This document shows, piece after piece, positions 26,570-39,887 of a DNA stretch of 64,000 nt; within the stretch, counting starts at the first letter, position 1, and each line of letters starts with the position of its first letter. The notes below the pieces were generated by a model. The model was not told the origin of the DNA. It ran no database searches and was given only the letters and a program-made list of their open reading frames with translations. The DNA is from Fistularia commersonii (Eukaryota > Chordata > Actinopteri > Syngnathiformes > Fistulariidae): the NCBI GenBank assembly GCA_037954325.1, contig JBBMNZ010000007.1, positions 17,496,001 to 17,560,000 of the forward strand, read 5' to 3'. Position numbers and translations under genes: made by a program.

Positions 26570-26867
26570 CTGCGGAGTTTAAATCTGTTATAGGAGACAA
26601 GACAGGGGATGTTAACTAATCAGATTCAAGTGACCAGATCCGGTGGGACGACCCATTAAAAAAGGAAAGGAAGTAAAAGTTAAGTTGCGATATTTGTTTG
26701 TCATAATTCTTTAAATTTCTCATATAGATGCACAAACACTCACGCAAACACACAGGGGGACGGGGTTAATATAAAAATGATCGTATCCAAACACACATTT
26801 CACTCAGTTTTTCAATCACCATTGGAAAAACAAGTCATGAACACAATGCAAACCAGCCACACGACCC

Positions 26868-26869
<2 letters not shown>

Positions 26870-26915
<46 letters not shown>
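26870..26915 (+). repeat. (TG)n microsatellite
   Basis: About 23 TG units. Confidence 0.96.
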
Positions 26916-26916
<1 letters not shown>

Positions 26917-27934
26917 TCGGGGCTGTGGTTCACATTAACATCCAGTATGAGCTTCAGTGCCGAACGCCTGCGGTGCCAATCAACTGAAATGCCAGCGTGC
27001 GGCCGCTGGCAGGAGCCCAGGTTGTTCTGTCTCGGTATATCAGTGTTTTATTTTTTCTGCTTCCTGTGGAGTGAAAGACCGAGAGAAACACGCCCGCATG
27101 AGAGGGACAGATCAAGACGAAGGACAGAGATATAAACATGTTGTCATAAAGGGGAATGGACAAAAACACAGATTGAACATTCTCTGATTGTTTGGGATAA
27201 ATTTGAAGAACTAATTCATAAATGTTGAATAAATCAAATCAATATATCAATATCAATAAACGATACTGTACATGATTTAAGAATTAGAAATATTAAGCAT
27301 CATTCGTCAATTGTATGATGGTTTTTATTTTGTGTAGTTCAGTTTAACATTTTTTTTTTGAAAGTCCCTGCTCTCTGTCAATTTATAAGCTCCTCACTTC
27401 CTGTTTTGTTTCATTTATCCCATGTTGTTGTGCCATTTTATTTTTTTGTTTCCTGTGTCTTTGCCTGGGTCATCCTTGTGCTTTTGTCATTTCCTGTTAT
27501 ATTTTCGTAGTTTTCTCCCTCTGTCTTTTTTTTTCTCTCGCTTTTTTCCCGCGTCAGTTTGATTTGTTTGAATCCTTCTTATCTCGATCTCTCATAACAT
27601 TCACCCAGTGCTGCTCTTCATCGATGTCTGTGTCTGCTCTTATTCCTTTCACTTCCTCTTTTACTCAGTTTCTTGAATGCTTCTCTTCTTGACTTCCTAT
27701 GTCACAGCCTTCCTTTACGTTAATTACACTCCTAAACTTGAATCTCGTGATTTTATCCTCTTTTCTTTTGTTTTTTTTTTTCTGTCAGATTTAGTGTTTT
27801 GGATGTTTGATAAGAAAGGTGCCTCTGTTGTCACTACAGTTTAAAATATTTCATGCCAGTTTGTTCCAATCCATTTCTCACTTTGACATTTATTCTTCGA
27901 TTTATTTGTATTTATTGCAGTATATTTTTTCCCA
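26916..27934. other. No gene seen (about 1 kb)
   Basis: The right half (27340-27780) is strongly T/C-rich on the + strand. No coding or element signature was recognised. Confidence 0.5.
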
Positions 27935-27948
27935 GATTCCTCCCTTTA

Positions 27949-29400
27949 CTCCTCCTTGAGCTGCCACCTTATTGTGGTAAAGGGTTTTGCGCATCCCAGT
28001 GATCCTAGGAGCTATGTTGTCGGGGACTTTATGCCCCTGGAAGGGTTACCTGAGGAAAACAGGTCCTAGGTGAGGGATCAGACAAAGCGCAGCTCAGAAA
28101 AACCCTTATAATAAAGGATGCAATTGGACCCAGTTTTCCCCTGTAAAGATGCGGGCACCTTTTCATGGCGAGCGCCTGGTGGCCCCCCTTGGGTGCAGGC
28201 CAAGGGGGTTGGCTGGACATAGTCCAAAAGGGCGACATGGGTCCCTCTTCCCCTGGGCTCACCACCCATAGCAAGGGCCAAGGGGGTCGGGCGGTCGACC
28301 GGACCTTGACAGTCTGATCCACGGCTGGAGAAGAGGGCATTCGACCGTGTCCTGCGGGGAATCCTGTGGGGGGTACTTCGGGAATATGGGGTACTGAACC
28401 TCATTATATGGGCTGTTCAGTACCTGTATGACTGGTGTCGGAGCTTGGTCTGCATTTCCGGTTGTAAGTGAGATTTGTTTCCGGTGAGAGTTGGACTTCA
28501 CCAGGGCCTCCGCCTTTTTCATTGATTCTGTTCATAAGTTTCATGGGCGGAATTTCAACGCACAGCCAGGGCATCAAGGGGATCCAGTTTGGTGGCCACA
28601 GGATCGAGTCTCTGCTTTTGATCTCTGTGCTCTGCAGATGATGTGGTTCTTTTGGCTTCATAAAGCCGTGATCTCCAGCTCTCACTGGAGTGGTTAGCAG
28701 CCGAATGTGAAGCAGCCGGGATGAGAATCAGCAACTCCAAATCCGAGCCTATGGTGCTCGACCTGAAACAGGCGGAGTGCCCACTCTGGGTCTGGGAAGA
28801 GGTCCTGTCCCAAGTGGAGGAGTTCAAGTATGTCGGGCTCTTGTTCACAAGAGAGGGAAGGATGGAGCAGGAGATAGAGAAGCGGATCGGTGCAGCATTG
28901 ACTGATGCTGACTCTGTCGTGGTGAAGAAAGAGCTGAGCCAGTAGGCGAAGCTCAATTTACCGGTTGAGCTACGTTCCCACCCTCACCTATGGTCACGAG
29001 CTGTGGGTAGTGAATGAAGTAACAGGATTGTGGATACAAGCAGCCGAAATTAATTTTTTTCCAGACTGGACTCTTCCTTAGAGAAAGGGTGAGAAGTTCA
29101 GCCAACCAGGAGGGGCTTGGAGTAGAGTCGCTGCTCCTCATAGAGAGGAGTCAGATGAAGTGGCTTCGGCATCTGGTCAGGATGCCTCCTGGACGCCTCC
29201 TGGGGGAAGTATTATGGGCATAGCCATCTGGGAGGAGGCCACGGGGAAGACCCAGGACATGTTGGAGAGACTGTATCCGTACGCTGGCCTGGGGACACCT
29301 TGGGATCCCCCCAGAAGAGCTAGATCATGTGGCTGGGGAGAGAGAAGTCAGGGCTGCCCCGTGACCTGACTTTGGATAAGCGGTGGAAGATGGATGGATG
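27949..29400 (+). mobile_element. LINE copy, internally deleted, with 14-bp target duplication
   Basis: The copy is flanked by exact GATTCCTCCCTTTA repeats at 27935-27948 and 29401-29414. The left end has the 5' leader common to a fish LINE (CTCCTTGAGCTGCCACCTTA, then TTTATGCCCCTGG). RT fragments follow: AFDRVLRGILWGVLREYG, a degraded VGLHQG block, SADDVVLLAS, then GMRISNSKSEPMVLD, QVEEFKYVGLLFT and VVVKKELS. Part of the 3' region encodes MKWLRHLVRMPPGRLLG-type sequence. It ends in GGATAAGCGG and a GATGGATG tail. About 1.45 kb remains; the endonuclease and part of RT are deleted although both ends are present. The clade is not resolved. Confidence 0.88.
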
Positions 29401-29414
29401 GATTCCTCCCTTTA

Positions 29415-31722
29415 TTATGGAGACCAGAGACAAAATATTGGTTATCGGTGTATTTGTGTTTGGAATTATAATGATTCAAGGCTTTGCTATTCCTAAATGA
29501 GAAATAATAGGACTTCTGAAAGTGCCATCCCAGCTGGTTGACATGTTGATATGAACGGACATACTTTTCTTTTGTCATTATCTAAATCTGCATCTGCATA
29601 TTTGAATCAACTACGAGTCAAGCACAGTCGGAGCTAAATTTCTAATTCCTCCCAGCGGCCGGTCACCCTGGTCTCAAAAACAAGCTCAATTTAGAGAATA
29701 ATTGGAGAGAGTTGTGTGCGGCGTTCTGCCGCTGTAGCTGCCCGGTCACTGCACGTCCGGATTGGCCCTGTCTGATTGGACTGGACTACAAATGAATTGG
29801 TTAGAAGGGACAAGAGGGAACCTCCTGCCAATGACAATCCACTTACCGCCGAGCTGATCGTTGGGCTTGGGTGTGAGATAGACAAACCGAGAGAGAGGCG
29901 GAGAAAGAAATGGAGGAGAGAAGGAGAAAGAGGGAGAGACATCGGGGTGTTGAGAGAGTTGATAAGAAGGAAAAGAAATGGGAAGTAAAAGAGGAGAAAG
30001 GGGTTGAGAGATTTATACTTTTTTTATCGCATGATGTGAAATAACAATCTGTCATCAATGTGAAGCACCATCATGCAGCTCAGAACAAGAAGCCATTTAG
30101 CATTTTCATAGGAAACAAAAATGATCATTTTGTTTATATAACCTCCCTCACTCTCTTACTTGCTTCATTGGCGATATTGTCGAATCATTTTGTAAACAGA
30201 ATTAATTCATTCTGTAAATCACGCCAAAGGTAGTAGTATGGTCAAATATTTGTGTGTTTGTGTGTGTGAGTGCGTCTGAGTAGGAAGCAAACCATAACAA
30301 AATTATCATAGACAAACACAACAACCAAAACTTAACTTATTTCCTTTGTAAATTTGATATCCAGTGGAGCTTAAATTGAGTTATGAGATTAATTTTGCTT
30401 TAATTTATATTTATGAATTTTGGCTCTCAAAAGCATATTACTGTCAGTATTTACTTATTTATTTAGTTAGTTATAAGAGCATCGTCTTTGAACAAAGCAG
30501 CAGCTTTGTGAACAATTCTCAAAGTTAGCTCTGGATTTCTAGTCTCTAATCCAGTATAATTCAAGCCTTCACATGACAATCCGGTTTGTCTCTCCTGCTG
30601 AAATGGACTTCGAAACATGACTTTTGGGAGAGTGTGTGTGTTTTGCTGTATCGGGGTAGATAAAATCCAGTGTTTTTCCCATGTGACATGCATACATGTA
30701 TGTCCCCACCACACACAAGCACCCTGTGTGTGTGTGAGTGTATTGTTTTGCATTGATTGTATAGACGTTACGTTCTAAGGGTTTATACCTCATTAATCTT
30801 CCAGTGTTCCTGGTGCAGTCCTATGTTGTTCACTTTCTTACAGCAGCATGTAAAATAACATAAAACTCAAAGCACGCCCAAGGATAGTGCAAAATTGCTC
30901 AGAAAATTGTAGTGACATAAGAAAAAGTGCATTTTCCTATTATTTTTCAATTTTCCTGTTACCTATGTTAGTAGTTTTTCCAATATTTCACCCAATCAGC
31001 TACTCTCCTGTTTCATATTGCAAGTCTTGGAGCCTCAGGATATTTTCATGTCAACACCAGTTCATCTCTCTGAGCTCCAAGTCAGAAGGACCACCACCAT
31101 ACCATGTTTACATACTGATAATCAGACATACAGTGAAACAGGTGATTTGTTCTAGTTTGATGTGGTAACATGTCCCTCAATTCTTTTCATGATATCCCTA
31201 TTGATGGGGTTTTTGTTTGGTATTTATTTATTTGTTTAATTGTGTCTGTCAGACCACCAATTCATACTTTTTTTTATTCGCTTATTTCTCAAAAATTTCC
31301 CACTAAATCAGTTTATCGCTAGGCTTAATCTTGGGAAGTTTTCCATGTTAACCATCTTTTTGTGTTTGTTATTATTATCATTAATATTAATAACAGTGGT
31401 AGTAATAGTTGTAGAAGTAGGTGTAGTAGTGGTGATTTTTTTTTTCACCTACAGTACAATACACAGCTACTGTAGAGCTGCAGCTCAAAAAAAAATCCAC
31501 TTGTTTAAATGTTAACTCGTTTTAATGCACTACACACATTTTCAATTAAAACAAAACAAAAACAAAAAACTAGATAAAAAATGAACAAATCAAGTTGCAA
31601 ACATGAAGAAATCATTATGAAGTGCACTCCACCATTATTTAAGCATGTGTGCAGAAGTCATGAAGTCATTAGTTTAACAACAAAGCTGGGGTGGACACAT
31701 TTTAACAGCTTGGAAAATGAGT

Positions 31723-31762
<40 letters not shown>

Positions 31763-33339
31763 AACACAGCAGGGTTAAGGTAGAGTGTGTGTTATAGTCC
31801 CTTTTCCTCTTTCAATTCTTGCCATTTTCTAGCCCTAAGTGTTCATCCCATAATCCGCCTATTTCAACGTGCTATGCAACAGGATGAACAAAGGGGCCGG
31901 AAAAACAGGAGCCCATGCAATTAAACGTGATTCTCCTATATTTCACCTGATACCAGCCCCGACTCTTGAATGAGACCCTCGAGAATTAATTTGTATTTAT
32001 TCAGATTTGGTTTATTCATTTGACTGAATCTGTGTTCCCACTGCCAGCAGCTGTATGGAAATACAGTTCGGAGCTTTTATACCTAAATAAGTGTTTATTT
32101 TAATCCCCCCCGCCCCCGATGGACAGTCACAACTCATTGTGTGGTTCCAAATTACTCAGATGGGTATTTCATTGCAGATTTGTAGCTTAGCCGAGGCAAA
32201 TATTGTATAAAACTCACATAATATCAAAGTAAAATATTCCTAAAAATTAAACTGTAAAATATTTATTGTGCCTTTGACACTTCATTTACCGCTAGTTACA
32301 AGAAATGAATAAAACTTTCAAAAAATGATCAATGTAATCGAAAATTGCTTAAATAATTGTTAAGAAATAAGCTGCATGAAATCACGGTCAGAAAGAAAGT
32401 TAAGAGAGTTCAGAGATGTTGCTGCAGAGGCTGAAGAAAGCCAGAGCCGAGCACGAGACTAAGCTAAGGTTGGTCAGTGAAACGGTACAGTTACAAACGT
32501 GAAGCTAATTTCCTCACACCCATCTTTCGAGTGATACATGGAGGGACTTTAAAAACAAACAGATGAAGACAACAACAAGGCTATCATTCACCATAATTAA
32601 ACAGAAGTTGTGTGCGTATTGCGTCGTGTTGTTGATGTGTGACGTTCCCCATACCGCCATAGTAGTAATCAACCATCTGGATGACATGAACTTGCAAGTC
32701 ATTAACATGGAAATCTTTTCCATCTTGGTCATCCATCCCGCCTGACACAGCGGCTGATTTGGAGACAACAAATCTATAAGACACTATTAAAGGCTGGAAG
32801 GGGAGAATCTTAAATGTGTGTGTTTTTTTTCCTTTTTTTTACTCCGATTGATGCGTGCAATTACGATGCTACAATTTGTGGACAACATCAGTATGTCATA
32901 GTTAACTCTTTAATAGCATCGCCATACACATTATAAAAATTGTTTACAAAAAAGTACAGCCTCCTTATGCAAGAGTAAGATCTGGCCAATATTTTGGGTA
33001 ATAGCTTGCTGATTTATGGTGAGTTTCTTATTTATCTTTAGTTACTTTCATGATTTCAGGCGATCTCATCTTACATCAAACTTTCCTATGTTGAAGTTAT
33101 TCTTGACAGTCTTCCTTTAAAAGCTTTATGAACCATCATGTATTAAACATGACATTAAATCGATAAAATGTTATAGAAATGGGAGTATGCGACCAAGTGA
33201 GAAAATTAATAACTTGTCTCAATTGGGGGAAGTTCTTGATATTAAATCTTTGCACTCCTGAGACCTGTGTTTGAAGACAGGAGGCATTTTATGTTTTTAA
33301 CAAATACCTCCTTTTATACAAATATCAAAATCTTTTTAC
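29415..33339. other. No gene seen (about 3.9 kb)
   Basis: It contains a purine-rich stretch at about 29880-30010 and a (CA)n run at 31726-31760. The 29700-29900 part is more GC-rich than its surroundings but shows no coding frame I recognise. Confidence 0.55.
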
Positions 33340-33531
33340 TTAAGACCTTAAGACACTTTATAGCCTTGACTTGTTACATTGACACTTTATAGTTTTATTC
33401 GTATTTCTTATTCTCTCCCCTTTTTTTATACTGTTTATACAATTTCCTACTATTATTTATTAGTGTTATGTTTTACTTGAAACTCTGGCACTTCAATTTC
33501 CTTTGGGATAAATAACGTTGTTCTTATTCTT
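33340..33531 (+). repeat. LINE 3' UTR fragment, copy 3
   Basis: It contains CACTTCAATTTCCTTTGGGA and TAAATAACGTTGTTC, the same 3' end seen inverted at 22381-22545 and 23060-23220. It is heavily 5'-truncated with no coding part. Confidence 0.6.
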
Positions 33532-33906
33532 AAATACAAGTGATCACATGTCGAAAGGAATGATTTTTTGAACGGACTTCTGCTCTTCCTCTCATGTTTG
33601 AACATTGGAACCCTTCATATGGTGGCCTTTCAGTTCTGTTGCTGAACCGCTTAACCCAGGTGAAACAGTGTATTAGTTTGTGTTTATTCACAAAACATTT
33701 TTCTGCCCTAGATTTATTGTGTCTTATACACAATATTTCCTCTGCAATAAATAATATCTTACACTGAGAGAAAGTGGAAATTGGAAGTAGCTGGATGGAG
33801 AGAAGGGGACAGAGGTGGAGTGAGGGGATAGAGAGAAGTGAAGCTGTAATGAAGGAGGTATTGATGTTCTATAGAGGCTCTTTAATCAGAAGCTGCACTG
33901 ACACAC

Positions 33907-34130
33907 TGTGTGTGTGTGTGTGTGTGTGTGCGTCTGTGTGTGTGTGTGTGTGTGCGAAGGCCAACACCTAATCAAATTACACTTCATCTTTTTCTCTATG
34001 GACACCTTGAGTGTGTGTGGAGGACCAAACTGCTGTTATGTGTTTCTCTGTGTCTGTTTTGCGCCTTTTTATTTTGTGTGTATGTGTGTGTTTGTGTGTG
34101 TGTGTCTATGTGTGTATGTTTGTTTGTCTG
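33907..34130 (+). repeat. (TG)n array and degenerate TG-rich stretch
   Basis: A near-pure TG run at 33907-33954 with one CGTC interruption, then a second TG-rich region at about 34075-34130. Cys-Val open frames here are artefacts. Confidence 0.9.
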
Positions 34131-34194
34131 TGTGGGCGCTGGGCAGATAGATGAGGCTGCCCACTAGATGGATGAGTGCAACAACCAGCCGTTC

Positions 34195-34700
34195 ATCATC
34201 GGGAGAACAAGGAAGGAAGGAAATAGTATGATGGAGAGGAGGAGGAGGAGGGGAAGAAGGGGTTGTGGATCCAGGGGAAAGGTGGAGAATAGGGTGGAGG
34301 AGAGGATGATGGGTTGAAGTGAAACTGCGCAACAAACGAGAAGAGGGAAGGGAAGAGGAAATGAAAGAGACGGGAGTGAAAAGGAGGAATTGACATGCTG
34401 ACTCGGAATGATTGGAAGATGGAGAGGAAAGAAGGAACCCGAGTGAGGAAGTGAGAAGAGAGTGAAGATGACGAAGGGCAGGAAGATAGAGGGAAAGACC
34501 GATGATGAGGAAAGAGGACGTCGGAACAGGAGAGCCTGGAAAGTGGAGTGCAGGGTGTAGAAAGCTGTACGGATGATAGGGGTGGAAGAGAGGTGGACCA
34601 GATGCAGGGTGGACAGTGAAGTTTGGTGTTTGAAGGAGAGGAAAAGTGAGGAGGGAAATGGAGTGATGCAAGAAAACTTGTAGAAAATGGAAATAGAGCC
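34195..34700 (+). repeat. Purine-rich (GA/GGA) tract, about 500 bp
   Basis: The + strand is very rich in G and A over about 500 bp, with GGAGGAGGAGGAGGGGAAGA and similar runs. The complementary pyrimidine strand lacks stop codons, which produces a 213-codon Ser/Pro/His/Leu-rich open frame (34710-34069) that I regard as a composition artefact. Confidence 0.8.
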
Positions 34701-34881
34701 AGGGTATCAAAGTCCAGCCACTGAGTAAACCTTCCTCTTCAGAGATCTATTATATTTCATGTCACTATATTGTTTGGCATTTCCTCAAGGTTTATAAGAA
34801 ACACTGTGAATGTGTGTTTTTTATATTATCAGATCCACTGAGAGCAAATTTGGGAGGGACATCCCATCACCTCCTGTCCTG

Positions 34882-35088
34882 CTAGAAACACAGGGACTGA
34901 AGTTCCTCAGACTTTTCTTCCTCTGATATATTTTCACTTGCGTTGCCAAATTTTCTACGCATTAAAAAATCTTGCTCCTGAACGTCAGCAGGGGCTAAAT
35001 CATTAAGTTCCACCACTCGCGAATCCTCAAACTCGTACTTTCTAATCAACCTCATTGCAACTTTTTTCAAATTTACATTCATATCCAA
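34882..35088 (-). pseudogene. Unrecognised coding-like relic, 68 codons
   Basis: On the minus strand ATG 35088 opens MDMNVNLKKVAMRLIRKYEF, then DSRVVELNDLAPADVQEQDF, then LMRRKFGNASENI and an acidic EEEKSEELQSL end with a stop. The composition (charged, helical, with a sensible hydrophobic pattern) looks like a real protein rather than random translation, and the opposite strand is not similarly open. I do not recognise the family. It could be a piece of a transposon-encoded accessory protein or a processed exon. There is no splice or promoter evidence. Confidence 0.35.
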
Positions 35089-35239
35089 CCGAGAAAAAAA
35101 GTAATAATACTAATAATTAACTATTTTCTTCTTCCTTTAGTTGTGTACCCTGCAGAGTGATTCAATTTTTTTCCCCCATTTCATTGGTGTAATTTCAGTC
35201 GGCCAATAGTGGTGTCCCAATGTGAGGACAACGGGTCTT

Positions 35240-35665
35240 TAGCTCATTTCGCACTGTAGGAACTTTTTCCAGTTCCGAGAAACTTTTCAGGGAGTATAAC
35301 GTTGGAATAGCACAGGAACCAGGAACCCTGGGCCCAAGCACCAAGAACCATTTTAGCTCCTACTTTGAGGGATGGTCTTTTTGTGGTTCCATAGGAAGTC
35401 ATAGGCGCTTGTTGATTGGTGGAACTCGTAAGCCACGCCCATTGCCAGATACTTTTTGCGGTGCGCCATTTTCGAAATCTATTGATGTCACTGGTCAGGC
35501 AATTTCGTGCAACAAACAAGAAATGGACCCATAAAGAAATCCAAGCCCTTCTGGCTTGCCACGCTTAAGAGAGGTTTCTCTGTCACAGATTCAGAACATT
35601 CAGGCCAAAATAAGTGAGTTAACGGCAGGGTTTTTTTGCACAGGGAAGCAGTGCAAGGAGAAAAT
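35240..35665 (+). repeat. Degenerate dispersed repeat, possibly Harbinger-like
   Basis: It contains GGAACTTTTTCCAGTTCCGA, then a block with GTTCCATAGGAAGTCATAGG and GGTGGAACTCGTAAGCCACG, which I know as a common fish dispersed repeat. The + strand near 35511 reads NKKWTHKEIQALLACHA, reminiscent of the Myb/SANT-like start of a PIF/Harbinger accessory protein. A stop follows soon after. No terminal repeats could be defined. Confidence 0.45.
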
Positions 35666-38290
35666 AAAAGCACTTAGTCCTATTTGATAATTATGGTTAT
35701 TATCACCACACGCAACACAATTGGTGTGGTAACTTCAATCTCTCTGTCATCCTCTTCTTTTTCTTCTTTCGCTTTTTTGGATTGTGGTGGTTAAGATCCA
35801 TGTTGTAGATGCTTCTATCACACCGATCCCTCCCGTGGTCCCTTACAAACTAAAAGGTTCTCCTGGAGCGAAATTCAAATCCTTGTAACTGTCGAAAGGA
35901 GCTGAATTATAGACAACTCAATGTAATATCTGCACCTGTTGCCATTCATCCATCCATTCATTGCTAATCACTGGGTCTCCTTTGTATCTGATCCTGGTCC
36001 AAAGAAATTCCACTCCAGCGCCAACTTCCGTCTGGTCATCGCTAAAATAAAGGAAGAAGAGTCCATTCTTAAGGATCTATAAAATCAGCATGCAATTAAT
36101 TTCTGATTCGGTAAATTGCCCCTTCATTAACGACCGACCCGGGCTAATAGGGGAGCAGCATTGAGGGGCCGGGGAGGAGAAAGCACTGTGGTATCGATCT
36201 GCCGGTTCTCTGTCCCGATTCCAAGAACAACAGTTCATTAATGCAGACTAAGAGAGACAATCTGTCTCTATTACTGCCTGTTGGCCCGGGTGGCAGTGAT
36301 TTATAGGCAACCTGTAGAGGCGGTGGTGAAGGTTCAAACTGACGAGGAGGAAGCCAAGTGTAAACCACGGGCCCGGAGGTGTCCAGGTGTCTCCGATGAA
36401 AATCCAGTTGTTCTCTGAACCTCAGAACCAGTTGACCGTTTGGAGGCTGTATTGGTAGTCCACATGCACCAGCAGCGGAAGGGAGAGGTTGTGATGTCGG
36501 TGCCGATATTATACAGGAACAGAAAATGAAACCAAAAGAATGAGGTTTCGTTTACTCCGGAGGTGCTGAGACTCTAGTCTGATTAGGTTCCTACATTCGA
36601 TTGATTTCCAACGTCGGCTTTTATCGGCTTATGCTATAGATCGTCTCTGATATCCATATCTGCGCTTTCTTAAAGCTTGTGTGCATGAAAATGAGAAGAC
36701 ATCATCTTTTTCCACAAAGCTAGAAATGAAAAGTAACCAAGCCTATTGAATTGGAAACAATTTTCGACTGAAACAGACGCAATTGAAATATATAAGCTAC
36801 CTCGGTCTCAAGTATATATTTACTTCCAACGTGCCTGAACTGTCTTTGGTGGCGGCGGCAGCACGGGGAGTTATTAAGATGGGGATTTGTTGAAGGAAAT
36901 TGTTTGTACCGAGGAGTGAGATATTGTCTGATGTTTGTTTTACATTGGATTTGTTTCCATGTACAAATGAGGCATGAAACAGACATGAGTGTATCTGATC
37001 ATTTTTCTCTTTTCTTGTCTTACTTCAGATATTCTACCTGCTCACCACGGTGGGAATACTTGCACAACATTGCGTTAACACAGTCGAAACAAATCAAACT
37101 GAAATTAACTGACCTGAAATAATCATCACAAATACTATATAGAATGAAGTACGAAGTGTTAACCTGAGCTCTAAATATGACTGTATTTCACTTGGACAAA
37201 AATAAGTGCAAGGTAAATATTGATGTTTTTTTTATTATCATTATTATTAAATATTATTATTTTAACAATAGATTTAAACTCAGTGTCTTAAGTAGTTTCC
37301 ATGTAAATTCCTCCATGTTATTGCTTCATTCGAGCTTTCTTCCACAAATGAAAACTAACCTTCATATAGATGAATGGAGATAAGACTAAATTAATAAAAT
37401 GGGAACATTTAAATGGCTCATTTCACAGGTTGAGGCTCTTCAGCAGCCTCCTCCACTTTGTAAGTGTGGTGTGGAAACACTGTTCTGGGGTCAAAGGTTG
37501 GACGCCACACATGCAATTCCACAATGTGGATATCATGAACATTCCCGGGAGATGGCTATTCTTTTAAAGCTGGGTTCGGAGGTTAGAAACCAAGCAGCTT
37601 TTGCGTGATTACTCACATCAGCGCGCTGATGTTCAAAGTGTTTTGGCGGTGATTCTATGATGAAAGGCTTTTTGTGGCACCCGCTCAGCCGCATGAAAAT
37701 AACAACAAAATGGGATGAAATGAAAGGAACATTGTTGCTGAAGTGAATCTTTCCATTAATACCGAAGACGATGGGGGACTTCCGCAAGGAAGGTCACTAA
37801 GTGGTGGTCCGGTCATTGTTAACAAATCACACAAGACTTTGAGACACAATGGAAACTAATGAGTGATTTTTTTTTTTTTTTTGATCCAACAATATTTTTG
37901 AACAAAAATGTACTGTTTGTTTATTTTCAGGAAAATCGTCCACACACACGCACGCACACGAACTTGAGGATCGTGTTTTCAAATATCATAGATTACAGCG
38001 ACTCTTTTCCACTGTATGCCGCTTGTTTAAAGGTTGACAGAACAAACCCCAGTGAGGGTGATATAGTGTCGGGAGTGGGTGGGAGAGGAGTTTCATAATT
38101 ACCACGCTCTCCTTGAAGGTCAAATATTCACCTATAAACCCAAACGCCATGATAATAACAGCAAACATATTAGCCTGCATGCAGCTCCAAATTAGTCTCT
38201 CTCTTTCTAATTTTCTCTGGGAGGGAAATGGGCTACTCGTTGTCTCGTTATCTTCAGCAAACACATTGAAGCCTGCACGCTGTCCCCCTT

Positions 38291-38294
38291 TCTT

Positions 38295-38347
<53 letters not shown>
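38291..38347 (+). repeat. (CT)n-(CA)n compound microsatellite
   Basis: A CTTTCTCTCTCT run continues into about 19 CA units. Confidence 0.95.
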
Positions 38348-38348
<1 letters not shown>

Positions 38349-39846
38349 CCTGAGGATTGTTGGGTCTTCCCTCAGTTGACACGGAGTCATCGGGCCTCCA
38401 GTGCTTTCGGGTTCAGGATCTGGTTGGGTCCTGAGGACCATGATTGAATGAAAAACAGCTCTAATATTAAAACTGTATTTGAAACATAAAACATATTTTT
38501 ACAGTAATGTTCTATCGGTTGACTTTTTAGTTTAATAGTTTGACATTATTCCATTCACACTGTAAGGTACCTATGGCAAAAATGTTTCCCCCGTATATGT
38601 TACATTAAAAATTTATCCTCCTGAAACTTTGATGTAGAAATAAATTCTCTTTGTAGCCTTAATATTCCATTATGTGGTCTTTCCTTTTCATATTTAAAAT
38701 CGCATTTGGTACATTTGCCGTTTGTAAAATGCCGGTTTTCATGGTTTCCATCATCTGCCTCGGGCCAGGTCTTTCCTCAAGGGGAAGACTTTTTTCAATG
38801 CAAACCTCAGAAGCTCAGGTCAGCACTCTGTGTGAATATATTAGCGCCTCGGTGGTAAAACCTCAGCATTACTGTCTGGAAGAATATTGACAGGAAGCCC
38901 ACGGCGAGTCCTAGTATCGCCCCATCATCGCCTCGACCTGTAAGCAGACACTGCGAAAATCAGTCCTGTCCCAAAGCCCCCCCCCCCCCTGCTCCATGCG
39001 TGTTAGCACAGAATGATTCTCTCCGTTCCTGCCTCTGCCGGGTTTGCACCTTCCCAGTTGCTCTTTTTCTTTAAGGCTTAAAACTCAACTTAGTGCCATT
39101 TGTCTCCATCAATTATCCTAATGTTTACAGGGCCAGCTGGCCGGGGATAATGTCAAGTCTTTACAAGGCTTTTAGTATTATACAAAAACATTTCTACATA
39201 TATGTTTCTTTATTATGTTTCTTATTTATTTATATTGTAATGTATTTATAAATACCTCCAGTTGTCATGAAAGTGTAATGGGAAAATAAAGCAGAGGCTC
39301 TGCTGGCCTCGCCTGTATAAGGAAATAACGTTGATATGAATCGGAGATCGAGCACCGCGTTCGATTTAAGCAGAAAGATCAGATAGTCGCTGGCAATGAA
39401 TGTGCTTTAATTTAAAATATGACAATTCAGCATATTAATTGCCCCATTGCTTCAGTTTGTTTACTCATATTTTAACATCAGATTGGTTATCTCCTTTCCC
39501 AGCCCTGATCCAAGCCTTAAGGTTAATTGATCCATGTAAGAGTCAAAAGATTGTCATTACAAATATCGGGGTGAGGCTCTTTTAAAAATCAGTGTTAACA
39601 GGCAACAGGATACATGCAACAAATCGCAAACTGAGTGGTGACATGCAGAAACATGGGTGGATCGGTATGAGCAAGGTCATTTTGTTCACGTCAACTCATC
39701 GATCCCCCGCTAACAAGTAAATTCCAGAATTCTGCAGATTCCGAGTCGGAGTGTTTCATCCGTTAGAGCGCCGTCCCACCTCGAAGTCTTGTTAAGACAG
39801 ATGACCTATAAAATAGAGATAATGTTGCTAATTGGCGTTTCTTTCT

Positions 39847-39849
<3 letters not shown>

Positions 39850-39884
<35 letters not shown>
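39850..39884 (+). repeat. (CA)n microsatellite
   Basis: About 17 CA units. Confidence 0.95.

Positions 39885-39887
<3 letters not shown>

Noticed and set aside
34069..34710. 213-codon open frame on the minus strand
   Set aside because: Ser/Pro/His/Leu-rich low complexity caused by a purine-rich + strand; no domain, no family resemblance.
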